From Archangium violaceum Cb vi76 (lineage in GTDB: Bacteria; Myxococcota; Myxococcia; Myxococcales; Myxococcaceae), in contig NZ_JPMI01000064.1 of the NCBI RefSeq assembly GCF_000733295.1, positions 1 through 64,000 of the forward strand: a DNA stretch of 64,000 bases. The letters are read 5' to 3'. A model generated the notes under the pieces. It saw only the letters and a program-made list of their open reading frames with translations, ran no database searches and was not told where the DNA came from. The translations under genes and the position numbers were made by a program. This document shows positions 25,946-36,539 of the stretch, one piece after another. The number at the start of each line of letters is the position of its first letter. The first letter of the stretch is position 1.

Positions 25946-27322
25946 TCAGGCCGCCCGGGCCTCCTGGGGAAGGCGCTCGGCGCGGAGCTTCTCGGCCACC
26001 ATGAAGGCGAGCTGCAGCGCCTGGTCGGCGTTGAGCCGGGGATCGCAGTGCGTGTGGTACCGGCTGGAGAGGTCGTCCTCGGTCACCGCCCGGGCCCCCC
26101 CCAGACACTCGGTGACGTTCTGTCCGGTCATCTCCAGGTGCAGGCCACCGGGATGGACGCCTTCCGCCTCGGCCACCAGGGTGAAGGTCTTCACCTCCGA
26201 CAGGATGCGGTCGAAGGGCCGGGTCTTGTAGCCGTTGCCCGCCTTCTGCGTGTTGCCATGCATGGGATCACTCGACCAGACCACGGGGCGGCCATCGCGC
26301 CGGGTGGCGGCCATCAGCCGGGGCAGACACTCGGCGGCCTTGTCCGCGCCGAAACGGCCGATGAGCGTCAGCCGTCCAGGAATGCCCTTGGGGTTCAGGA
26401 TGTCGATCAGCCGCAACAGCTCGTCGGGCTCCATGGTCGGGCCGCACTTGAGGCCGATGGGATTCTGGATGCCGCGCACGAACTCCACATGGCCCCCATC
26501 GGGCTGGCGGGTCCGCTCGCCAATCCACAGCATGTGGGCCGAAGCGTCGAACCACTCGCCCGACACGGGGTCCGCGCGGGTCATGGTCTCCTCGAAGTTC
26601 AGGAGCAGGGCCTCGTGGCTGGTGAAGAGATCCACCGGGACCGGCGAGGACTGCGGCTCGGGGTGCACATGGAGGGCGCTCATGAAGGTCAGGGACTCGA
26701 AGATCTGATCCGCCAGCCGGCGGTAGCGCTCTCCCTGGGGGCTACCCGCGACGAAGTCGAGCGTCCACCGGTGGAGGTTGCAGAGGTCCGCGTAGCCGCT
26801 CTGCGCGTAGGAGCGCAGGAGGTTCAGCGTGGCCGAGGACTGGTGATAGGCCTTGATCAACCGCTTCGGATCGGGCGTGCGCTCGGCCGGATCGAACTCC
26901 ATGCCGTTGATGTTGTCGCCGCGGTAGGCAGGCAGGGTGACACCGCCGATGGTCTCGACGGCGCTGGAGCGGGGCTTGGCGAACTGGCCGGCGATGCGGC
27001 CCACCTTCACCACCGGGCGTCCGCCCGCGAAGGTGAGCACCACCGCCATCTGGAGGATGAGCCGGAAGGTGTCGCGGATGTTGTCGGCGGTGAACTCCTT
27101 GAAGCTCTCCGCGCAATCACCGCCCTGCAACAGGAAGGCCTTGCCTTGGGAAACCAGGCCGAGCGCGGTGGTCAGGCGGCGCGTCTCCGCCGCGAACACC
27201 AGGGAAGGCAGACGCGACAGCTCCTCCTCGACGCGGGCGAGCGCTCGAGGATCGGGGTAGTCCTCGGGCATGTGCCTGACAGGCATCTCCCGCCAGGAAC
27301 GGGGGGTCCAGTTTCGGGTCAT
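25946..27322 (-). CDS. Class II (plant-type) DAHP synthase
   Basis: This 458-residue enzyme has class II DAHP synthase signatures: [37 protein letters not shown] and [12 protein letters not shown]. It condenses phosphoenolpyruvate with erythrose 4-phosphate, the first step of the shikimate pathway. Its place inside the siderophore operon, 38 bases after mxcG, implies that it boosts chorismate supply for 2,3-dihydroxybenzoate under iron limitation. A dedicated copy may escape the feedback control of the housekeeping enzyme; this is inference. The frame is open upstream, but the enzyme's usual length fits ATG 27322. Confidence 0.93.
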   Translation of the reverse strand: MTRNWTPRSWREMPVRHMPEDYPDPRALARVEEELSRLPSLVFAAETRRLTTALGLVSQGKAFLLQGGDCAESFKEFTADNIRDTFRLILQMAVVLTFAGGRPVVKVGRIAGQFAKPRSSAVETIGGVTLPAYRGDNINGMEFDPAERTPDPKRLIKAYHQSSATLNLLRSYAQSGYADLCNLHRWTLDFVAGSPQGERYRRLADQIFESLTFMSALHVHPEPQSSPVPVDLFTSHEALLLNFEETMTRADPVSGEWFDASAHMLWIGERTRQPDGGHVEFVRGIQNPIGLKCGPTMEPDELLRLIDILNPKGIPGRLTLIGRFGADKAAECLPRLMAATRRDGRPVVWSSDPMHGNTQKAGNGYKTRPFDRILSEVKTFTLVAEAEGVHPGGLHLEMTGQNVTECLGGARAVTEDDLSSRYHTHCDPRLNADQALQLAFMVAEKLRAERLPQEARAA

Positions 27323-27360
27323 CACGGTAGGGCTCTTCGAGATGGGGGGAATGGAAGGGA

Positions 27361-30300
27361 TCAGGGAGCGGGCAACAGCCCCTGCTCCACGCAGGAATCC
27401 AGGTAGCGGAACAGAAGCTGGCGGTCGGCGGGCGGGCAGGAGATGCCGGTCCCCGCGAGCGCTCGAGTCAAACGTTCGCAGCGGGTGGGCCCCAGGCCGA
27501 AGGTGGGCTCCGAGGAGCCCGAGCGCAGCTCGAAGAACGCCAGCGTGGCCTTGTGCGCCGCGCCGTCCTTGCTTTCCGCCACGCGGGCGCACCACTCGGG
27601 GACCGGAAGCAGCTCCACCGGGTAGCCGTAGTCACGGACCTGGCGGAACAGCTCGCTCAGCCGCACCTCCGGCGCGGGCGTGAGGTTGAACACCGCACCG
27701 GGCTGGGGCACCAACGAGAGCCGGACGAGCGCCCGCGCCACGTAGTCCACCGGCGTCCACGCCTCGCTCACGTCGAGCTGGGGCAACGCCCCCGCGGGGA
27801 TGCCGGCCAACAGGATGCGCCAGACGAGATCCTGCGGATTGATGGTGCCGGTACCGGGAGCGCCCACGACCCGCCCCAGCCGGTAGACAGACACCGGCAG
27901 GCCGCGCTCCGCTGCCTGTTGCACCAGCCGCTCGGCGATCCACTTGCTCTGCTGATAACCATCGCGCAGCCCCGCGTGGGCTGGCACGAACTCCTCGGGA
28001 ACCTCGGGGGCGAGATTCGCCGGCGGAGCCACCGCCAGGGTGGAGACGTAGTGCAACGGCTTGGGCCGCACGGCGGCGGCCAACCGGAGCAGCTCGCGAG
28101 TCCCATGCACATTGACGGCCCGCAGGCTGCCGTACTCGCGCACGACGCTGACCACCGCGGCGTTGTGGTAGATGGCATCGCACTCGGCGGCCAGTCCGTG
28201 GAAGCGCGCGGAACCCAGCCCCAGCCAGGGCTGGGTCAGATCGGCCGGCAGTGCCAGCACCCGCTCGGCGAGGCCCGTGTCCGGGAGCCGCCAGGCCTTC
28301 ATGGCCGCGCGAATCCGCTCCATCGCATGCGCCTCATCACGGGCACGCACGGGGCAGACCACCCGCGCATCCGTCTGGCGCAACAACTGGTCGAGCAGAT
28401 ACGCGCCAACGAAGCCGGTGGCACCGGTCAGCAGGACCTGCCGCGGTGCCCAGGCGTCCGTCCCCTGCCCCTTCCCCACCTGGCGGGGAACGATCTCCTC
28501 GGGGAGCTCGGCATCCACGAGCATGGCGGGCGTGAGACCGCCACCGTCCGAGCCGGACTCCGCGCCACGCTCGAGCGCCTGCGCCAGCGCGGCGGCGGTG
28601 GGGTAACGGAACACCGTGGCCACGGGCACCTCGCGGCCCAGCGCGACGCCGAGCCGGTTGGCCACCTGGATGCCCTGGAGCGACTGGCCTCCGAGCTCGA
28701 AGAAGTCGTCCTGCGCCGACACCCCGCTCACGCCCAGCACCTGCTCCCAGGCGTTCAACACCACGCGCTCGAGCTCCGTAGCCGCGGTGGTCACCGAAGC
28801 GGACTCACCGGCGGGTGACACGTGACGCAGCGCGGCCCGATCGAGCTTGCCCGTGCTGGTCCGAGGCAACCGCTCGGTGAACACGAAGGCACTGGGGACC
28901 ATGGGCGCTGGCAGCTCGGACAGGAGGAACCGGCGCAGCTCCGCCGCCGAGGGAACAGGCTCGGCCGCGACGATGTGCGCGCACAGCCGCCGCGAGCCTC
29001 CGGGCAGCACCTGCCCGACCACGGCGGCCTCGCGCACCCCCGGGTGACCGAGCAGCGTGGTCTCGACCTCGGCCGGGTCTATCCGGTGGCCGCTGATCTT
29101 GAACTCGTCATCCACGCGGCCGGCGAACACCAACTGCCCATCCCCGCGAAGCCGGACCTTGTCACCGGTGCGGTAGGCGCGTGGGCTGCCGGGCAGGGCC
29201 TCGAGGGGGATGAAGCGCGCCGCATCCCGCTCCGGACGGCCCAGGTAGCCTCGCGCCAGAGCACCGCCCAGCAGGTAGAGCTCTCCCTCTGTGCCCGGAG
29301 CGGCGAGCCGGCCATGCGAGTCGAGGACCGCCGCGCGCACGCCGGGAAGCGGGCAGCCGATGGGCACCTCCTCGTGGGTGGACGCGGTGCTGGTGCCACC
29401 GCTGAGCGTGGCGGCGGTGGCCACCACGGTGGCCTCGGTGGGGCCATAGGTGTTGAGCAACAGCACCTCGGGCCCCACGGCGGCGCGCCAGCGTGCGACA
29501 CGCTCGGGCAGCGCGGCCTCGCCTCCGATGATCACCAGTCGGAGGGAGGAAGGAAGGCGGGCCGCGTCCGTCGAGACGCTGTAGGCCAGCTCGTGCCAGA
29601 ACGCCGTGGGCAGGTCCAACACGGTGATGCCATGCGCCGCGCAGGCCCCGAGCAACCGCGGCACCGACTGGAGCATCTCATCGGTGCGCAGCACCAGCCT
29701 CGCGCCCGCGCACAGGGTGAGGAAGATCTCCTCGACGCTGGCGTCGAAGTGCAGCGGCGCGAACTGAAGCATCCGGTCCTCGCGGTTCACGCCGTAGCGC
29801 TGCGTCGCCCCCGCCACGAAGTGGGCCAGCGCGCCCCGGGAGATCTGCACCCCGTTGGGCTGACCGGTCGAGCCGGACGTGTAGATGACATAGGCCAGCT
29901 GCTCGTCCGCCTTCCGTGGCGCCTCACCGGACACACGGGGGGTGGCCTTCTCATTCCTGCTCACGGCCAGATGACCCGGCGCCACCGGGCCGGCACCGGG
30001 CGTCGCGCCCTGGGAAGAGGTGATGATCAACCCGGGCGCGGCATCCTCGAGGATCGCGGTGGTCCGGGACGAGGGGCCGAAGGGATCGATCGGCAGGTAA
30101 CCGGCCCCGGAGAACAGCACGCCCAGGCTCGCGACGATCGCATCGATTCCTCGCGGAACCATCACCGCCACGGGAGTGTCGGCCTCGACACCCGCCGCGA
30201 CGAGCCGGCCCGCCAGCGTGTGGGAAGCCTCGAGCAGCTCGCGGTAGCTCAGCCGGTGCGGGCCGTGCTCCACCGCGATCGCGTCGGGATGCGCGTGGGC

Positions 30301-31671
30301 TTGCTCGGTGATCAGATTCAGGACCGGACGCGCGGGCACGGGGAGTGGCCCGCCATCGAGAATGGACGAGAGCGGGCTGGAGCGGCCCACCGCCTTCTCG
30401 GGCGCGGCGACCCACGACTCCAGGAGCTGGAGGAACTCGCGTTGATGGGAGTCCAGTGTATCGGCGCTGTAGCAGACCGGGTTGGCGTCGAAGTCGATTC
30501 GCGGTCCGCCGCCGTCGGACCTGGCGTACAGGCCGATCGACAGATCCTCGACCGGGCCCGCGGAGAGGTTGTGCGCGATGGCCGGCATGCCCGCGAAGCG
30601 CAGCGCGTAGTCGAACGGCATGATGTTGACCACCGGGCCGAACAGCCGGCGCTGCCCACCGACCAGCCGCAGATCCCGCCGGAGCTGCTCGTAGCGGTAG
30701 CGCAGATGGGGCCTCACGGTGCGGAGCTCCGAGGCCACCTCGCGGGCCAGGTCGATCAACCCGGCCCCCGGACGCACCGAGATGCGCAAGGGCACGATGT
30801 TCATCGCCATGCACGGCACTCGCAGCGCGGCCGAGCCCAGCCGCGACATCACCGGCAGGCCGAGCACCACCTCCGGCGCATCGGTCCGCCGGTGCAGCCA
30901 GGCCGCCGTGGCCGCGAGCACGAGATCCGACCAGCCCAGGTTCGCCTGGCGCGCGGCCGCCTGCAGCCGCTCCATGTCACCGGGTGACAGGTGGCGCGTC
31001 TGCCGCACGAAGCTGGCCGACATGGGCGCGGGCTCCGCGAGGCCCACCGGGGTGGGCCGGTCGGCGAAACGCTCCGTCCAGAAGGTCCGGTCGAGCTCGA
31101 ACTGCGGGCCGGCCCGGTAGGCCGCGTCCTCGTCCAGCACGGCACGCAGCGAGCCGAAGCCGCCCGTGACAGGCCGTCCCGCGGCCCGCGCGGTGTAGAG
31201 CTCGGCCACCCGCCTCGCCATCAGCGAGAAGCCAAAACCATCCAGGGCGATGTGGTGGGCCCGCTGGTACCAGAAGTACCGGTCGGGCGCGGCCTTGAAC
31301 AGCGCCTGCGCGAAGAGGGGTCCCTGGCTGAGATCCACGGGCCGCGCCAGGTCGTCGCGCATCCACGCCCGCGCGGCCTCCCACGGATCCGGAGTCCCGC
31401 TCAGATCGGCCACATGAAGTGTCCAGTCCTGTCGCGGCTCGAGGAGTTGCACGGGCCGCTCCCCTTCCGTCACGAAGCGAGCGTGCAGCACCTCGGCCTC
31501 CGAGACGGCCTGCCGCACCGCGGCCTCGAAGAGCGCCGGGTCGACGGGACCGCGGATCTCGATGCATTCACCGGCGTTGTACACCGGGCTCGTGCGGTCG
31601 AACTGTTGGCCCAGCCAGATTCCGTGCTGGGCCGCTGACAGAGGCCAGCGGACATTCTGTGGATCGTGCAT
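27361..31671 (-). CDS. mxcG: Myxochelin NRPS MxcG (C-A-T-R)
   Basis: The 1436-residue synthetase has four domains. The condensation domain (about 1-430) has HHIALDG at 139-145. The adenylation domain (about 450-950) has [22 protein letters not shown] and [13 protein letters not shown]. The carrier domain has ELGGQSLQG, with the phosphopantetheine serine at 997. The terminal reductase (about 1070-1436) has [14 protein letters not shown]. By analogy with the Stigmatella myxochelin system, it activates lysine, couples 2,3-dihydroxybenzoate to both amino groups and releases the product by NAD(P)H reduction. I read the substrate pocket by hand as D-A-E-A-I-G-T-V-V, close to published lysine codes. 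The gene starts 25 bases after mxcF. Confidence 0.95.
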   Translation of the reverse strand: MHDPQNVRWPLSAAQHGIWLGQQFDRTSPVYNAGECIEIRGPVDPALFEAAVRQAVSEAEVLHARFVTEGERPVQLLEPRQDWTLHVADLSGTPDPWEAARAWMRDDLARPVDLSQGPLFAQALFKAAPDRYFWYQRAHHIALDGFGFSLMARRVAELYTARAAGRPVTGGFGSLRAVLDEDAAYRAGPQFELDRTFWTERFADRPTPVGLAEPAPMSASFVRQTRHLSPGDMERLQAAARQANLGWSDLVLAATAAWLHRRTDAPEVVLGLPVMSRLGSAALRVPCMAMNIVPLRISVRPGAGLIDLAREVASELRTVRPHLRYRYEQLRRDLRLVGGQRRLFGPVVNIMPFDYALRFAGMPAIAHNLSAGPVEDLSIGLYARSDGGGPRIDFDANPVCYSADTLDSHQREFLQLLESWVAAPEKAVGRSSPLSSILDGGPLPVPARPVLNLITEQAHAHPDAIAVEHGPHRLSYRELLEASHTLAGRLVAAGVEADTPVAVMVPRGIDAIVASLGVLFSGAGYLPIDPFGPSSRTTAILEDAAPGLIITSSQGATPGAGPVAPGHLAVSRNEKATPRVSGEAPRKADEQLAYVIYTSGSTGQPNGVQISRGALAHFVAGATQRYGVNREDRMLQFAPLHFDASVEEIFLTLCAGARLVLRTDEMLQSVPRLLGACAAHGITVLDLPTAFWHELAYSVSTDAARLPSSLRLVIIGGEAALPERVARWRAAVGPEVLLLNTYGPTEATVVATAATLSGGTSTASTHEEVPIGCPLPGVRAAVLDSHGRLAAPGTEGELYLLGGALARGYLGRPERDAARFIPLEALPGSPRAYRTGDKVRLRGDGQLVFAGRVDDEFKISGHRIDPAEVETTLLGHPGVREAAVVGQVLPGGSRRLCAHIVAAEPVPSAAELRRFLLSELPAPMVPSAFVFTERLPRTSTGKLDRAALRHVSPAGESASVTTAATELERVVLNAWEQVLGVSGVSAQDDFFELGGQSLQGIQVANRLGVALGREVPVATVFRYPTAAALAQALERGAESGSDGGGLTPAMLVDAELPEEIVPRQVGKGQGTDAWAPRQVLLTGATGFVGAYLLDQLLRQTDARVVCPVRARDEAHAMERIRAAMKAWRLPDTGLAERVLALPADLTQPWLGLGSARFHGLAAECDAIYHNAAVVSVVREYGSLRAVNVHGTRELLRLAAAVRPKPLHYVSTLAVAPPANLAPEVPEEFVPAHAGLRDGYQQSKWIAERLVQQAAERGLPVSVYRLGRVVGAPGTGTINPQDLVWRILLAGIPAGALPQLDVSEAWTPVDYVARALVRLSLVPQPGAVFNLTPAPEVRLSELFRQVRDYGYPVELLPVPEWCARVAESKDGAAHKATLAFFELRSGSSEPTFGLGPTRCERLTRALAGTGISCPPADRQLLFRYLDSCVEQGLLPAP

Positions 31672-31696
31672 CGCTCGGGACTCCGTGTACCGCGGA

Positions 31697-32602
31697 CTAC
31701 GAAACGTGATGGGAAGGACGCTGGGGGGCCGCCGGGGACAGCAGCGCGTACCAGTCGGTCAGGGTCGGGCGCTCGGCGAGCTCCACGAAGGAGATCTCCG
31801 CTCCGGTGCGCCGCCAGCGCTCGACCAGGCTCATGAGCCGGATCGAATCGAGCCCCCGCTCCAGCAGGTTCTCGTCGTCACCGATGGAGGCCGCCTCCTG
31901 GAGCAGCTCGGCGACATCCGAGCGCACCTGCTGGCGGCTCAGGAGACCGTCTTCCCTCGAGGCCACGGGCCGCAGCACATCGATGACCTGCTGGGTGGTG
32001 GTGGTGACGGCGCACAGCTTCGCCGCGTAGTTCAGCGCCAGCATGTGCTGCTCGCGCGAGAAGTCGCCCAGCGCATCGGCGACCAGGAAGGCCTTCACAT
32101 CGTGCATGAAGGCGTGGCTGGCGGTCTGCAGACAGCCGATGTGGGCGTAGATGCCGGTGATGATCAACTGGTCGCGCCCGCGCTCACGCAGCATCTCCAG
32201 CAGCCCGGTCTTGACGAACGCGCTATAGCGCCACTTGGTGAGGAGGATGTCGCCCTCGCTCGGGGTGAGCGCGTCGATGATCTGCTTCTGGTCCGGACCG
32301 CCGTTGATGCCCGGCCCCCACAGGTCCAGCTGCAGGCCCCGCTGCTCGGGCGTCTGGCCGCCGGGCTGGGCCGAGTACACCACGGGGATTCCCAGCGAGG
32401 CACAGTGCTGCCGCAGCCGCTGGATGTTGGCGATCAACTCCGGCACCGGGGACTGCCCGGCGGTGAAGGCGTTGACGAAGTAGCGCTGCATGTCGTGGAT
32501 CAGCAGCACGGCGCGCTGGGGATCCGGCGTCCACGAGACCTTGTTCTTGGGAAGGTCGGCCGTGCCGGGCATGGAATAGGGGGCAATGGCGGGGAGTGCC
32601 AT
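31697..32602 (-). CDS. mxcF: Isochorismatase / aryl carrier protein MxcF
   Basis: The 301-residue protein is bifunctional, like EntB. The N-terminal isochorismatase domain (about 25-210) has [18 protein letters not shown] and [10 protein letters not shown], and converts isochorismate to 2,3-dihydro-2,3-dihydroxybenzoate. The C-terminal aryl carrier domain (about 215-290) has GLDSIRLM, with S253 as the phosphopantetheine site, and holds the aryl group for MxcG. AAAGGAG precedes ATG 32602. The gene lies 13 bases after mxcE. A phosphopantetheinyl transferase is needed for activity and is not in this window. Confidence 0.95.
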   Translation of the reverse strand: MALPAIAPYSMPGTADLPKNKVSWTPDPQRAVLLIHDMQRYFVNAFTAGQSPVPELIANIQRLRQHCASLGIPVVYSAQPGGQTPEQRGLQLDLWGPGINGGPDQKQIIDALTPSEGDILLTKWRYSAFVKTGLLEMLRERGRDQLIITGIYAHIGCLQTASHAFMHDVKAFLVADALGDFSREQHMLALNYAAKLCAVTTTTQQVIDVLRPVASREDGLLSRQQVRSDVAELLQEAASIGDDENLLERGLDSIRLMSLVERWRRTGAEISFVELAERPTLTDWYALLSPAAPQRPSHHVS

Positions 32603-32615
32603 GAAGTGACTCCTT

Positions 32616-34256
32616 TCAGGGGGTGGAGGCGGTATTCCGCCGGGTGAGCGTTTCGCGCAGGGCCTTCTTGCTGACCTTCCCGACTCCCGTTTTCGGGAAC
32701 GCGTCGACGAACTCGACCCGGTCGGGAATCTTGAAGGCGGCCAGTCCGCGCTCGCGCAGGAAGGTGGTGAGCGCCGTGGTGGGCGGCGGTGCTTCGCGGG
32801 GAATGACGAACGCGCAGGTGCGCTCGCCGAGGAACGGATCCGGGATGGCGACCACCGCCGCGTCGTGGACGGCGGGATGGGCCAGCAGGTGGTTCTCGAT
32901 CTCCTCGGCCGCGACCTTGTCGCCGCCCCGGTTGATCTGATCCTTCTCGCGGCCCTCCACCACCAGGTAGCCCTCGGGCGTCACCCGCACCACGTCTCCG
33001 GTGCTGTAGAAGCCGTCGGGGGTGAACGCCCGCACGTTGTGCGTCTCGGCCTTGTAGTAGCCACGGATGGTGTAGGGGCCGCGCGTCAGGAGCAGGCCCG
33101 TTTCACCGGGAGCGACCTCGCGGCCGTCCTCGTCCACCACCCGGATCTCATCATCCGGGGAGATCGGCCTGCCCTGGGTGCTGACGATGATCTCCTCGGG
33201 GTCATCCAGCCGGGTGTAGTTGACCAGACCCTCGGCCATTCCGAAGACCTGCTGCAGCGTGCACCCGAGCGTGGGGCGCACCCGCCGCGCGGCCTCCTCG
33301 CTGAACTTCGCCCCACCCACCTGCAACACCCGCAGGCTCGACAGGTCGTGCCGCCGGGCCGCTGCGGCCTCCAGCCAGATCATCGCCAGCGGAGGCACCA
33401 GCGCGGCGATGGTGACGCGCTCCTTCTCGATCAGCGGGAACGCCACGTCGGGGCTGGGATACGGCGACAGCACCGCCGTGCCTCCCGCGTACAGCGTGCC
33501 GAGCACCCCCGGCGAGCTGAGCGGGAAGTTGTGCGCGGCGGGAAGCACGCACAGGTACACGCTCGACCCATCGAGCTGGCAGATCTCCACGCTGCCACGC
33601 AGGCTGTAGATGTAGTCGTCGTGCGTCCTCGGAATGAGCTTGGGGATGCCGGTGCTGCCACCCGACAGTTGGAAGAACGCCACGTCACTGGGGCTCGGCC
33701 CCTGCAGCTCGACTGGCTCGGCGTACAAACTGCTCAACGAGGTGAACGGACCGGCCTCACCTGCGACGAGCACGTGCCGCAGACCCGGCACCCTGTCGCG
33801 GACCTGCTCGGCCAGCGTGCGGTAGTCGAATCCCCCGTGCTTGTCCGGGATGATGTAGGCGGCCGCCTCGGTGAACGCGCAGAAGTAGCTGATCTCCGCG
33901 CTCCGGTGCGCGGGCAGCGCGAACACCGGCAACGCGCCCAGCCGGAACAGCGCGAAGATGACCTCGAAGAACTCGGCGATGTTGGGCAGTTGCACCACCA
34001 CCCGGTCCCTCGGCTTGATTCCCAGTGCCTGGAGCCCGGCGGCCAGCCGGTCCGCCCGCTCGTCGAGCTCGCGGTAGCTCCAGCGCTGGGCCCCGGCGAC
34101 GAGCGCCGTGCGCGCACCGTGGCGCCGGGCCCGATCGCGCAGCAGCTGTCCGAAGGTCTCGCCGCACCAGTAGCCGGCCCGCCGGTAGCGCCTGGCGAAC
34201 TCCTCGGGCCACATGGGGCAGCCCGGAAGTGGAACGGTTTCCAGAGGCGCCGTCAT
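32616..34256 (-). CDS. mxcE: 2,3-dihydroxybenzoate-AMP ligase MxcE
   Basis: This 546-residue adenylate-forming enzyme has the AMP-binding core [16 protein letters not shown], the GYYKAE and YSTGDVV motifs, and the C-terminal lysine region [14 protein letters not shown]. The N-terminal [14 protein letters not shown] and overall length match EntE/DhbE. It activates 2,3-dihydroxybenzoate with ATP and loads it on the MxcF carrier. ATG 34256 overlaps the mxcD stop by four bases (ATGA), so translation is coupled. A longer frame to 34427 is rejected because it lies antisense-like within mxcD sequence and lacks homology. Confidence 0.95.
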   Translation of the reverse strand: MTAPLETVPLPGCPMWPEEFARRYRRAGYWCGETFGQLLRDRARRHGARTALVAGAQRWSYRELDERADRLAAGLQALGIKPRDRVVVQLPNIAEFFEVIFALFRLGALPVFALPAHRSAEISYFCAFTEAAAYIIPDKHGGFDYRTLAEQVRDRVPGLRHVLVAGEAGPFTSLSSLYAEPVELQGPSPSDVAFFQLSGGSTGIPKLIPRTHDDYIYSLRGSVEICQLDGSSVYLCVLPAAHNFPLSSPGVLGTLYAGGTAVLSPYPSPDVAFPLIEKERVTIAALVPPLAMIWLEAAAARRHDLSSLRVLQVGGAKFSEEAARRVRPTLGCTLQQVFGMAEGLVNYTRLDDPEEIIVSTQGRPISPDDEIRVVDEDGREVAPGETGLLLTRGPYTIRGYYKAETHNVRAFTPDGFYSTGDVVRVTPEGYLVVEGREKDQINRGGDKVAAEEIENHLLAHPAVHDAAVVAIPDPFLGERTCAFVIPREAPPPTTALTTFLRERGLAAFKIPDRVEFVDAFPKTGVGKVSKKALRETLTRRNTASTP

Positions 34257-35491
34257 CGCTGCACCTCGACGCCCTGCCCCAGCCCCATCGCCTGGAGCAT
34301 GGTGCGGAACTTGGCCTCGGTCTCGGCCAGCTCGGACTCGGGCTTCGAGCCCGCCACGATTCCCGCCCCCGCGAACAGCCGCAGCGAGTTCTCGCCGGCC
34401 TCGGCGCAGCGGATGGTCACGGCCCACTGGCCGTCACCATTCGCGTCGCACCACCCCACCGTGCCCGTGTAGAAGCCCCGCTCGAAGGGCTCGATCGAAC
34501 CGATCGCCTCGTGGGCCAGCTCGGCCGGGTAGCCACACACCGCCGGCGTGGGATGCATCGCCACGGCCAGCGTCAGCGACGAGATGGACGGATCCAACAG
34601 CTCACCGCTGATCCGGGTCGACAGGTGCCACAGCGTCGGCGTGCTGACGAGCGACGGCTCCTTGGGCACCACCAGGTTCTTGCAGTACGGACGCAGGGCC
34701 TCCGCGACCGAGTCGATCACCACGGCATGCTCGTGGAGATCCTTGGGCGACACCCGCAGCGCGGCGGCCCGCTCCTGATCCTCGACGGGGTCCGCGCTCC
34801 GGGGAGTCGTACCCGCCAGCGGGTTGGCCACCACCTGGAACCCCGAGCGGGAGACCAGCAGCTCGGGACTGGCGCCAATCAGCGTGCGCCGCCCCGCTTC
34901 GGGCGCGGAGCCCTTCAGCGGGGGCAGGTCCACCGCGAAGGTGTAGCCCGAGGGATTGCGCCGGGCCAGGTTGCGCAGCAACTGGCGCAGGTCGATCGGC
35001 GTGGCGGTGCTGAGCTGGAGCGCACGGGACAGCACCACCTTGCGCAGCGGCCCGCTTCCCATCAGCTCCAGCGCCCGGCTCACACCGTTGAGATACGCCG
35101 CGGGCTCGGGCACCGGCTGGACCGTGTAGCGCTCGGCCAGCGGGCGCTGCGCGGGAACGTCCGAGCCGAACTCGAGCGGCCCCGCGCGCTGGAGCGTCAT
35201 GGGCACCACCAGCTGGGCGGGAATCGAGCTGTCGAAGGGCACCGCGCCAACGGCCACGGGGATGTCGTGGTCGGCCTCGCGGGCCTCGTTGAGCACCGCC
35301 GCCACGCGCTCGGGCAGGCGCGCCAGCGCGTTGGTGCCTCCGTTGGTGCCTCCGGAGTGCGGCACCGTGGCGAACGTGCCCCTCGCCAACAGCGTCCGCT
35401 TGGGCGAGGCGAAGAAGAACGACGAGCCCGCCTCGTAGCTCTCGAGCAACTGCGCCGCCAGCATCCGCGACGCACAGGAGTTTCCGACCAT
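34253..35491 (-). CDS. mxcD: Isochorismate synthase MxcD
   Basis: The 412-residue enzyme belongs to the chorismate-binding family (EntC/DhbC): [51 protein letters not shown] and [11 protein letters not shown] are all present. It isomerises chorismate to isochorismate, the entry step to 2,3-dihydroxybenzoate. AGAGGTGA precedes ATG 35491. The gene lies 61 bases after mxcC, a gap that carries a Fur-like site. The N-terminal 100 residues are less conserved, and they include a short GGTN duplication from a 12-base tandem repeat. Confidence 0.94.
   Translation of the reverse strand: MVGNSCASRMLAAQLLESYEAGSSFFFASPKRTLLARGTFATVPHSGGTNGGTNALARLPERVAAVLNEAREADHDIPVAVGAVPFDSSIPAQLVVPMTLQRAGPLEFGSDVPAQRPLAERYTVQPVPEPAAYLNGVSRALELMGSGPLRKVVLSRALQLSTATPIDLRQLLRNLARRNPSGYTFAVDLPPLKGSAPEAGRRTLIGASPELLVSRSGFQVVANPLAGTTPRSADPVEDQERAAALRVSPKDLHEHAVVIDSVAEALRPYCKNLVVPKEPSLVSTPTLWHLSTRISGELLDPSISSLTLAVAMHPTPAVCGYPAELAHEAIGSIEPFERGFYTGTVGWCDANGDGQWAVTIRCAEAGENSLRLFAGAGIVAGSKPESELAETEAKFRTMLQAMGLGQGVEVQR
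35331..35354. repeat. Two 12-bp tandem repeats inside mxcD
   Basis: TTGGTGCCTCCG occurs twice in direct succession and encodes GGTNGGTN in a non-conserved N-terminal part of MxcD. It is probably a slippage duplication without functional effect. Confidence 0.85.
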
Positions 35492-35505
35492 CTCAATCAC
35501 CTCTT

Positions 35506-35530
35506 GAAATTGAAAATGACAACCAATCGC
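35506..35530 (+). promoter_or_regulatory. Weak Fur-box-like site between mxcC and mxcD
   Basis: Read on the plus strand, this 25-base site matches the minus-strand form of the mxcC Fur site at 18 of 25 positions. It contains the hexamers GAAATT, GAAAAT and GACAAC in register. It fills most of the only sizeable gap in the early operon. A second iron-regulated promoter for mxcD onward is possible. Confidence 0.4.
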
Positions 35531-35552
35531 AGAATCTGGAGACACCGAGGCG

Positions 35553-36326
35553 CTACGCGCCCAGGGTCGCGCCCCCGTCGACACAGAGGTCATGGAGGGT
35601 GATGTGGCGGGCGCGGTCCGAGACGAGGAACGCCACCGCCTCGGCGATATCGGCCGGGGTGGCGATCCGGCGCAGCGGGATGCCCACGCGGAAGGTCTCG
35701 GGCGAGCCGGCGATCACCGCCTGGGCGCCGTTATCGTCGGCCCAGAGCGCGCGCTGCATGGCCGTGTCGGTGGAGCCGGGGGAGACCACGTTGCAGCGGA
35801 TGCCGTGCTGGGCCAGCTCGAGCCCCAGGCACTTGGTGAACATGGTGGAAGCGGCCTTGGAGGCGGCATAGGCGGCCATCTGCATGCGGGGCACGCCCGC
35901 GGCGTTCGAGCCGACGGTGACGATGGAGCCCGACTGGCGCGGCACCATGCGGCGGGCGACGGCGCGGGAGACGTGGAAGACGCCGTGGGTGTTGACCGCG
36001 AAGGTGGCCGCCCAGTCCTCATCGCTGAGCGACACGACCGGGGACATCCGCAGCACGCCGGCCACGTTGACCAGGATGCCGATCGGCCCCAGCTCGCGCT
36101 CGATCCGCTCGACCGCCGCTTCCACCGCGGCGCTATCACTCACATCGGCCGGGAAGGCGGCGGCGCGGCAGCCGCGCTCGCGCAACTCCGCGACCAGGGA
36201 GGACAGTCCCTCCTCCCGCCTGTCGAGCGCCGCGATCGACGCCTCGCCGGCCAGCGCCCGTGCCACGGCCGCACCGATGCCCTGCGCGGCCCCGGTGACC
36301 AGGGCCACTCTGGTGGTTGTTCCCAT
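35553..36326 (-). CDS. mxcC: 2,3-dihydro-2,3-dihydroxybenzoate dehydrogenase MxcC
   Basis: The 257-residue protein is a short-chain dehydrogenase with TGAAQGIG for NAD binding, NVAGVL, and the catalytic YAASK with an upstream serine. It oxidises 2,3-dihydro-2,3-dihydroxybenzoate to 2,3-dihydroxybenzoate using NAD, like EntA. It is the first gene of the operon. GGAGGGAG precedes ATG 36326, and a strong Fur site lies about 50 bases upstream. Confidence 0.94.
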   Translation of the reverse strand: MGTTTRVALVTGAAQGIGAAVARALAGEASIAALDRREEGLSSLVAELRERGCRAAAFPADVSDSAAVEAAVERIERELGPIGILVNVAGVLRMSPVVSLSDEDWAATFAVNTHGVFHVSRAVARRMVPRQSGSIVTVGSNAAGVPRMQMAAYAASKAASTMFTKCLGLELAQHGIRCNVVSPGSTDTAMQRALWADDNGAQAVIAGSPETFRVGIPLRRIATPADIAEAVAFLVSDRARHITLHDLCVDGGATLGA

Positions 36327-36377
36327 GTGCTCCCTCCCACGGCCCGGAACGCCCGGTCCGCGCGAGCTTCAGAAGTT

Positions 36378-36402
36378 GAGAATGGTTATCATTATCATTC
36401 TC
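36378..36402 (-). promoter_or_regulatory. Fur box upstream of mxcC
   Basis: On the minus strand the 19 bases GATAATGATAACCATTCTC (36378-36396) match the classic Fur box at 17 of 19 positions. The full 25-base site is an imperfect inverted repeat with GAGAATG and CATTCTC ends. It is placed to repress the mxc operon when iron is sufficient. The toxin gene starting at 36540 on the other strand could also be affected. Confidence 0.85.
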
Positions 36403-36539
36403 TTGCCGCTGTGGTGCCATGCCCAGCACTCCGAGTCAAGGGGTATTCCTCGCAAGTCATGCCAGATGGCAAGACGTGGGAGGTGACATCAGCGGCCGTT
36501 CACGGCGACGAGAGAAGGCTCGTAAGCTGCCGCGCCGCC

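Noticed and set aside
34257-34427. N-terminal extension of MxcE
   Set aside because: The added residues are glycine/arginine-rich and match no EntE relative; the ATGA overlap at 34253-34256 gives the natural start.
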